Assembly (NCBI GenBank): GCA_019694515.1
Contig: JAIBBU010000032.1
Span: forward strand, 1 to 33,735
Direction: 5' to 3'
DNA length: 33,735 bases
Source of the DNA: Oligoflexia bacterium
GTDB taxonomy: Bacteria; Bdellovibrionota_C; UBA2361; JBGSMV01
Shown: in pieces, positions 31,226-33,735 of the stretch
Layout of the letters: every line of letters starts with the position of its first letter
Position numbering within the stretch: the stretch's first letter is position 1
The notes under the pieces: model-generated
The model's input: the letters and a program-made list of their open reading frames with translations, nothing else
What the model was told of the DNA's origin: nothing
Databases searched by the model: none
Made by a program: the position numbers and the translations under genes

Positions 31226-32071
31226 ATGATGAGTAACCGAGGTTCGAATTTGCCCCCAGGCGTTCCCCCGGAACTGGCGCATCTGTATGTCCCAGGCGGC
31301 GCGATCGCTCAGACCGCCGCGGCGCAAGAGCCGATGCTCGAGGGCTATCGTCAAATTGATCGCACTCTGCTCCCCGGGTTGCAAGCTTGCGGGCTTACGA
31401 TTGATTCGGTTGATGGGCTAGAGGGGAGTACTCTCGGCACCTACCCCCCCGCTGTGCGACAGGCTGTGGTAGAGTACGCGGCTCAACAGATTCCGCTTAT
31501 CTGGGGACGTCAAGAGTTGGATCTTCACGCTCGAAGAAATCGCGTCGATCTTCTCTGCCGCCAATTTGCTGCTTCGCAGGTATCAGTCAGCGGCGCGCCA
31601 TTGATTTCCCTATTCGAGACTAAAACCCCGGAGACCTTGGCGTATACCGTGGCTGACGTGATGTCCAGGGCCTTGATCAAACGTGAAGACGCTACCGTTC
31701 AATGGCTTAGCGGCGTTCTACGGGGAGAAAAAGATGGCCTCTTTTTCGGCATCGATTCTCGGGACGAAAGCCATGTCTGGATGACCAAAGCGGCCTTCGC
31801 TCTGGCTCTAGCACGCATCGAACCGAGCGCCGCCAACGCTGCGCTGATAACACCAGTCTTCGAGCACGCGCCGCTTGAATTTGGCGAAGCCCTAAAACGC
31901 ATCGCACTCGATGGGGAGTTGAATCAAGAAGATCGCAGCGAAATTTTTGAGTTTCTCGATTCCAAGCGCGAGTGGGTAACAAAAAACTATCCTGCTGCCG
32001 TCAGCGCCAGCTTTGTTAAGACCGTGGCGTCCGTAAGGAAGGCAACCTATCCCGGCCCGCGCCGAAGCTAG
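31226..32071 (+). CDS. hypothetical protein, candidate immunity protein
   Basis: A 281-residue protein of no recognised family. It has no signal peptide or membrane helix and should be cytosolic. The N-terminus is Pro/Gly-rich (LPPGVPPELAHLYVPGGAIA); the remainder is predicted mostly helical, with blocks such as AYTVADVMSRALIKREDATV and WMTKAAFALALARIEPSAAN that could form a HEAT-like or helical-bundle scaffold. It is 122 bp downstream of the RHS nuclease toxin on the same strand, the place where immunity genes of polymorphic toxins lie, but it is longer than most and the gap is larger than usual. Two ATGs (31226 and 31229) are possible; the ribosome site is weak. The immunity role is inferred from position only. 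Confidence 0.6.
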   Translation: MMSNRGSNLPPGVPPELAHLYVPGGAIAQTAAAQEPMLEGYRQIDRTLLPGLQACGLTIDSVDGLEGSTLGTYPPAVRQAVVEYAAQQIPLIWGRQELDLHARRNRVDLLCRQFAASQVSVSGAPLISLFETKTPETLAYTVADVMSRALIKREDATVQWLSGVLRGEKDGLFFGIDSRDESHVWMTKAAFALALARIEPSAANAALITPVFEHAPLEFGEALKRIALDGELNQEDRSEIFEFLDSKREWVTKNYPAAVSASFVKTVASVRKATYPGPRRS

Positions 32072-32144
32072 GAAAACCGGCGCCCACGGCGGATCGTGTT
32101 TTTGGTGTCACTACCAAATCTCTTTGTCGTTGCGGTAGATTTTC

Positions 32145-32177
32145 TGTCATTGCGAGCAGAGCGAAGCAATCCCTAAA
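32145..32177 (+). repeat. MITE-like terminal repeat, single end (copy 5)
   Basis: TGTCATTGCGAGCAGAGCGA then AGCAATCCCTAAATT matches the left end of the MITE family. No right end is seen before the next gene, so this is a solo end or remnant. The gap 32072-32315 contains nothing else that is gene-like. Confidence 0.65.
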
Positions 32178-32257
32178 TTTCAGTCACAACAAGCGGACGA
32201 CCCAAAAAATCCGAAAAATTACCCAATCAACAGCCCCGCCGCCCCTTCAGAAGATCT

Positions 32258-32285
32258 TTGATTAGGATCACGGAACGGGTAAAAA
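32258..32285 (+). promoter_or_regulatory. candidate promoter of lipoprotein gene
   Basis: TTGATT (32258-32263) and TAAAAA (32280-32285), 16 bp apart, lie 31 bp upstream of the lipoprotein ATG. The match is moderate. Confidence 0.35.
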
Positions 32286-32315
32286 TAGCCCACATCTTTC
32301 TCACAGGCAGTACCT

Positions 32316-32807
32316 ATGAATACTCTCGCTAAAGCAGCTCTGACTTATAGCTCTCTGGCGCTTTCCGCCGCTTTCTTTTCCGGATGTGCTACGACACACC
32401 AGCTCTCCTCCGATCCGCTTAGCGCGCCGACACCAAGCACTTCTTCCATTCGCGTAAAAGCTCTCGAGCGCCTCAGGGCAGGAGGCCCCACCATTGCTGC
32501 TGATTTTGCCGACTACGCCGCAACCTTTTTGATCGAAAATCAGCAACCAGAATTTCCGCCGGACCTCCGAACTTTTGACCTTGCATATAGTGCTTTCGGC
32601 AAGGCCTGGGAGGGAAATATTGCGGAACTCCAGCGCGCTGTATCCGCACAGAGCCAAGGCCGTCTTAACCTGATTAGATTACGCCCCGACCAGGTAGACA
32701 TTGAGGTAAAAGGCCCAGCCGCCTATCTGCGCATGCTGGAAGGTGATAAGGCGGTAATGACTTTCACCTTCGGGCCCTACGATCCTCCTTTCAGTATTAT
32801 TCGTTAG
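32316..32807 (+). CDS. hypothetical lipoprotein, 163 residues
   Basis: The signal peptide ends in a lipobox (F-F-S-G-C24), so the mature protein should be lipid-anchored at C24 in the inner or outer membrane; the +2 residue is Ala, which favours the outer membrane under E. coli rules. The mature part is Ser/Pro-rich at first, then mixed: an alpha segment (TIAADFADYAATFLIENQ) and a strand-rich end (VDIEVKGPAAYLRMLEGDKA, VMTFTFGPYDPP). No family is recognised. It lies between the candidate immunity gene and pilA on the same strand. A link to pilus function or to the toxin locus is possible but unsupported. Confidence 0.75.
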   Translation: MNTLAKAALTYSSLALSAAFFSGCATTHQLSSDPLSAPTPSTSSIRVKALERLRAGGPTIAADFADYAATFLIENQQPEFPPDLRTFDLAYSAFGKAWEGNIAELQRAVSAQSQGRLNLIRLRPDQVDIEVKGPAAYLRMLEGDKAVMTFTFGPYDPPFSIIR

Positions 32808-32917
32808 CGTATAGAAGCGGGGAGTTGGGACGCTCCGTAGGGGCGATCGTCAGGTACCTTGGCTCATTCCTAATCCTCAATAACGGTCCTCCTGGGGTGA
32901 CAAATTTTGCTCATGGG

Positions 32918-32930
32918 GACACTTTTTGTC
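32918..32930 (+). promoter_or_regulatory. candidate activator site upstream of pilA
   Basis: GACA-CTTTT-TGTC is an inverted repeat about 98 bp before the -24 box of pilA, a normal distance for a sigma-54 enhancer site. GTGTC-like half-sites are reported for PilR. The flanking GGTGACAAATTTTG at 32897-32910 may be a second half-site, or the whole stretch may be an insertion-sequence remnant. Confidence 0.35.
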
Positions 32931-33015
32931 GCACAACCTTGGTGACGATCCTCGTCCCACCCCACCTAACCCCTTGAAAACAGCGTGCTATAAAAACGCC
33001 TAAACATTTTTTAAG

Positions 33016-33031
33016 TGGCATCCGACTTGCT
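33016..33031 (+). promoter_or_regulatory. sigma-54 promoter of pilA
   Basis: TGGCATC-CGAC-TTGCT matches the sigma-54 consensus TGGCACG-N4-TTGCW at nearly every position with exact GG/GC spacing. The start site would be near 33043, giving a leader of about 120 nt. Confidence 0.8.
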
Positions 33032-33161
33032 CTGTAAGGGAAGCGAAGTGACGGTTTGTCCGCATTGACGGGTCGGTTCTAAAGGAACGGGCGCGGAGGC
33101 TGATCGTGATTTCTTTAGAGCTACCTTGCATTGGTTTTTACCTCTTATTGGAGATGTGGAA

Positions 33162-33533
33162 ATGAAAAGAAATGAGAAGGGTTTTACCCTCATTGAATTG
33201 CTTGTCGTAATCGCGATTATCGGAATTTTGGCCGCTATCGCTATTCCGCAATTCGCAGAATACAGAGCACGTGGTTTTGATGCTCGAGCCAAGAGTGATC
33301 TGAGAAACGTCGCCGGTGCTGAGGAAGCATACTTTGCTGACCAAGAGGTATACTTGGATTGCACAAACGCTGGATGTGCGGATCTCCCAGGTATCGCCTC
33401 GCTGTCTGACGGCGTAACACTTCAGATGACAGCCGCTGCTACAGCCTTCACGGGAACTTCGACCCATCCGAAAGGAACGGGCGTTACCTGTAACTGGGAT
33501 AGCGCGAACGGCGGTTTGACCGGCTGCTCATAA
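33162..33533 (+). CDS. pilA: type IV major pilin PilA
   Basis: A 123-residue prepilin. The leader MKRNEKG is cleaved before F by prepilin peptidase PilD, which also methylates the new N-terminus; E5 of the mature chain is present in [20 protein letters not shown]. The globular part is short (about 85 residues) with four cysteines (YLDC, AGC, VTC, TGC) that could form two disulfides. The ATG at 33162 gives the standard short leader; the upstream in-frame ATG at 33126 would add 12 residues and is rejected. GGAG lies about 10 bases upstream. It is expressed from the sigma-54 promoter at 33016 and ends at a strong terminator, so it is a single-gene unit. It is about 12 kb from the pilBC genes. 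Confidence 0.95.
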   Translation: MKRNEKGFTLIELLVVIAIIGILAAIAIPQFAEYRARGFDARAKSDLRNVAGAEEAYFADQEVYLDCTNAGCADLPGIASLSDGVTLQMTAAATAFTGTSTHPKGTGVTCNWDSANGGLTGCS

Positions 33534-33558
33534 GCTTAGCTTAAGAGTAGTAACTCGA

Positions 33559-33585
33559 AACCGGGCCCTAGTGCCCGGTTTTTTT
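33559..33585 (+). terminator. Rho-independent terminator of pilA
   Basis: AACCGGGC-CCTAGT-GCCCGGTT forms an 8-bp GC-rich stem, followed by a run of T (33579-33585). It lies 25 bp after the pilA stop codon and is the clearest terminator in the window. Confidence 0.92.
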
Positions 33586-33609
33586 GTGCTTTTTGTGCTC
33601 AAATTAGTC

Positions 33610-33635
33610 GAGACTGTCCCGAATTTTGTGTAAGC
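33610..33635. mobile_element. probable insertion-sequence end (IS256-like)
   Basis: GAGACTGTCCCGAATTTTGT followed by GTAAGC resembles the terminal inverted repeat of IS256-family elements. It lies 10 bp before the stop codon of an open frame entering from the right edge, the layout expected for an insertion-sequence end. The family is tentative. Confidence 0.5.
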
Positions 33636-33645
33636 GACAAGGTTC

Positions 33646-33735
33646 TCATTGGGTGATTGCCCCCAACTTTTTTGACCCGTCTTTTGGTCCGTAAGTGAAA
33701 GCATCTAGAGCGATGCGATCGGCGAACAGGACCAC
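33646..33735 (-). CDS. C-terminal fragment of a probable transposase
   Basis: A frame open from the right edge gives 29 residues (VVLFADRIALDAFTYGPKDG, then SKKLGAITQ) and a TGA stop. Only the tail is visible. VLFADRI is compatible with the short motif near the end of IS256-type transposases, and an IS-like terminal repeat lies just outside the stop codon. The call depends mainly on that neighbour; it could be unrelated coding sequence. Confidence 0.4.
   Translation of the reverse strand: MVLFADRIALDAFTYGPKDGSKKLGAITQ

Noticed and set aside
32890..32935. Insertion-sequence remnant (GGTGACAAATTTTGC, GGGACACTTTTTGTC)
   Set aside because: It resembles end repeats of some insertion sequences, but no paired end or transposase is visible; it is kept only as a possible regulator site.

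Overview
The window looks like chromosomal DNA from a Gram-negative bacterium of deltaproteobacterial type or a related lineage. The pointers are type IV pilus genes with sigma-54 promoters, NtrC-type activators, an RpoH-type sigma factor, a lipoprotein with a lipobox, and a cytochrome c maturation locus whose CcmE has the CxxxY motif known from Desulfovibrio and archaea. The species cannot be fixed from the sequence alone.

Layout. (1) 1-3.4 kb is a tRNA locus with four serine tRNAs (anticodons CGA, GCT, TGA, GGA) and tRNA-Arg(ACG), followed at once by tadA, whose product converts A34 of that arginine tRNA to inosine. Three of the tRNAs are followed by inverted and tandem copies of their own 3' tails, built around small hairpins; a fourth, at the left edge, shows the first part of the same arrangement. 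An orphan substrate-binding protein gene lies between the first and second tRNA. (2) 3.5-5.8 kb holds a flavin-reductase-like gene and an NtrC-type response regulator. (3) 5.8-11.4 kb on the minus strand is a tightly packed ccmE-ccmF-ccmI-like-ccmA-ccmB-ccmC-ccmD-engB cluster; ccmG and ccmH are absent. (4) 11.4-12.1 kb has no gene and is filled with MITE-like repeats. (5) 12.1-15.4 kb on the minus strand carries rpoH (TTG start), directly coupled to an M23-fold protein that has lost its metal ligands, and a small unknown gene. (6) 15.5-20.7 kb on the plus strand is pilB-pilC and a membrane-bound sigma-54 activator that looks like a PilS sensor joined directly to a PilR output. (7) 21.0-23.7 kb on the minus strand is an FG-GAP repeat surface or secreted protein with a FlgD-like end. 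(8) 24.1-32.1 kb on the plus strand is a 2342-residue SpvB/RHS polymorphic toxin with a C-terminal restriction-endonuclease-fold tip, followed by an unknown 281-residue gene that is the best immunity candidate. (9) 32.3-33.7 kb has a lipoprotein, a type IV pilin with a strong sigma-54 promoter, a terminator, and the edge of an insertion sequence.

How they fit together. The pilus genes at 15.6-20.7 kb and the pilin at 33.2 kb both have sigma-54 type promoters, so the hybrid activator (or the NtrC-type regulator at 4.4 kb) may link them. The ccm genes form one heme-delivery pathway. A family of 130-200 bp elements with about 30 bp terminal inverted repeats sits in intergenic gaps across the window. 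The most novel items are the tRNA-tail repeats, including those lying in the tadA leader, the PilS-PilR fusion with an altered GAFTGA loop, and the RHS nuclease with its unknown neighbour.
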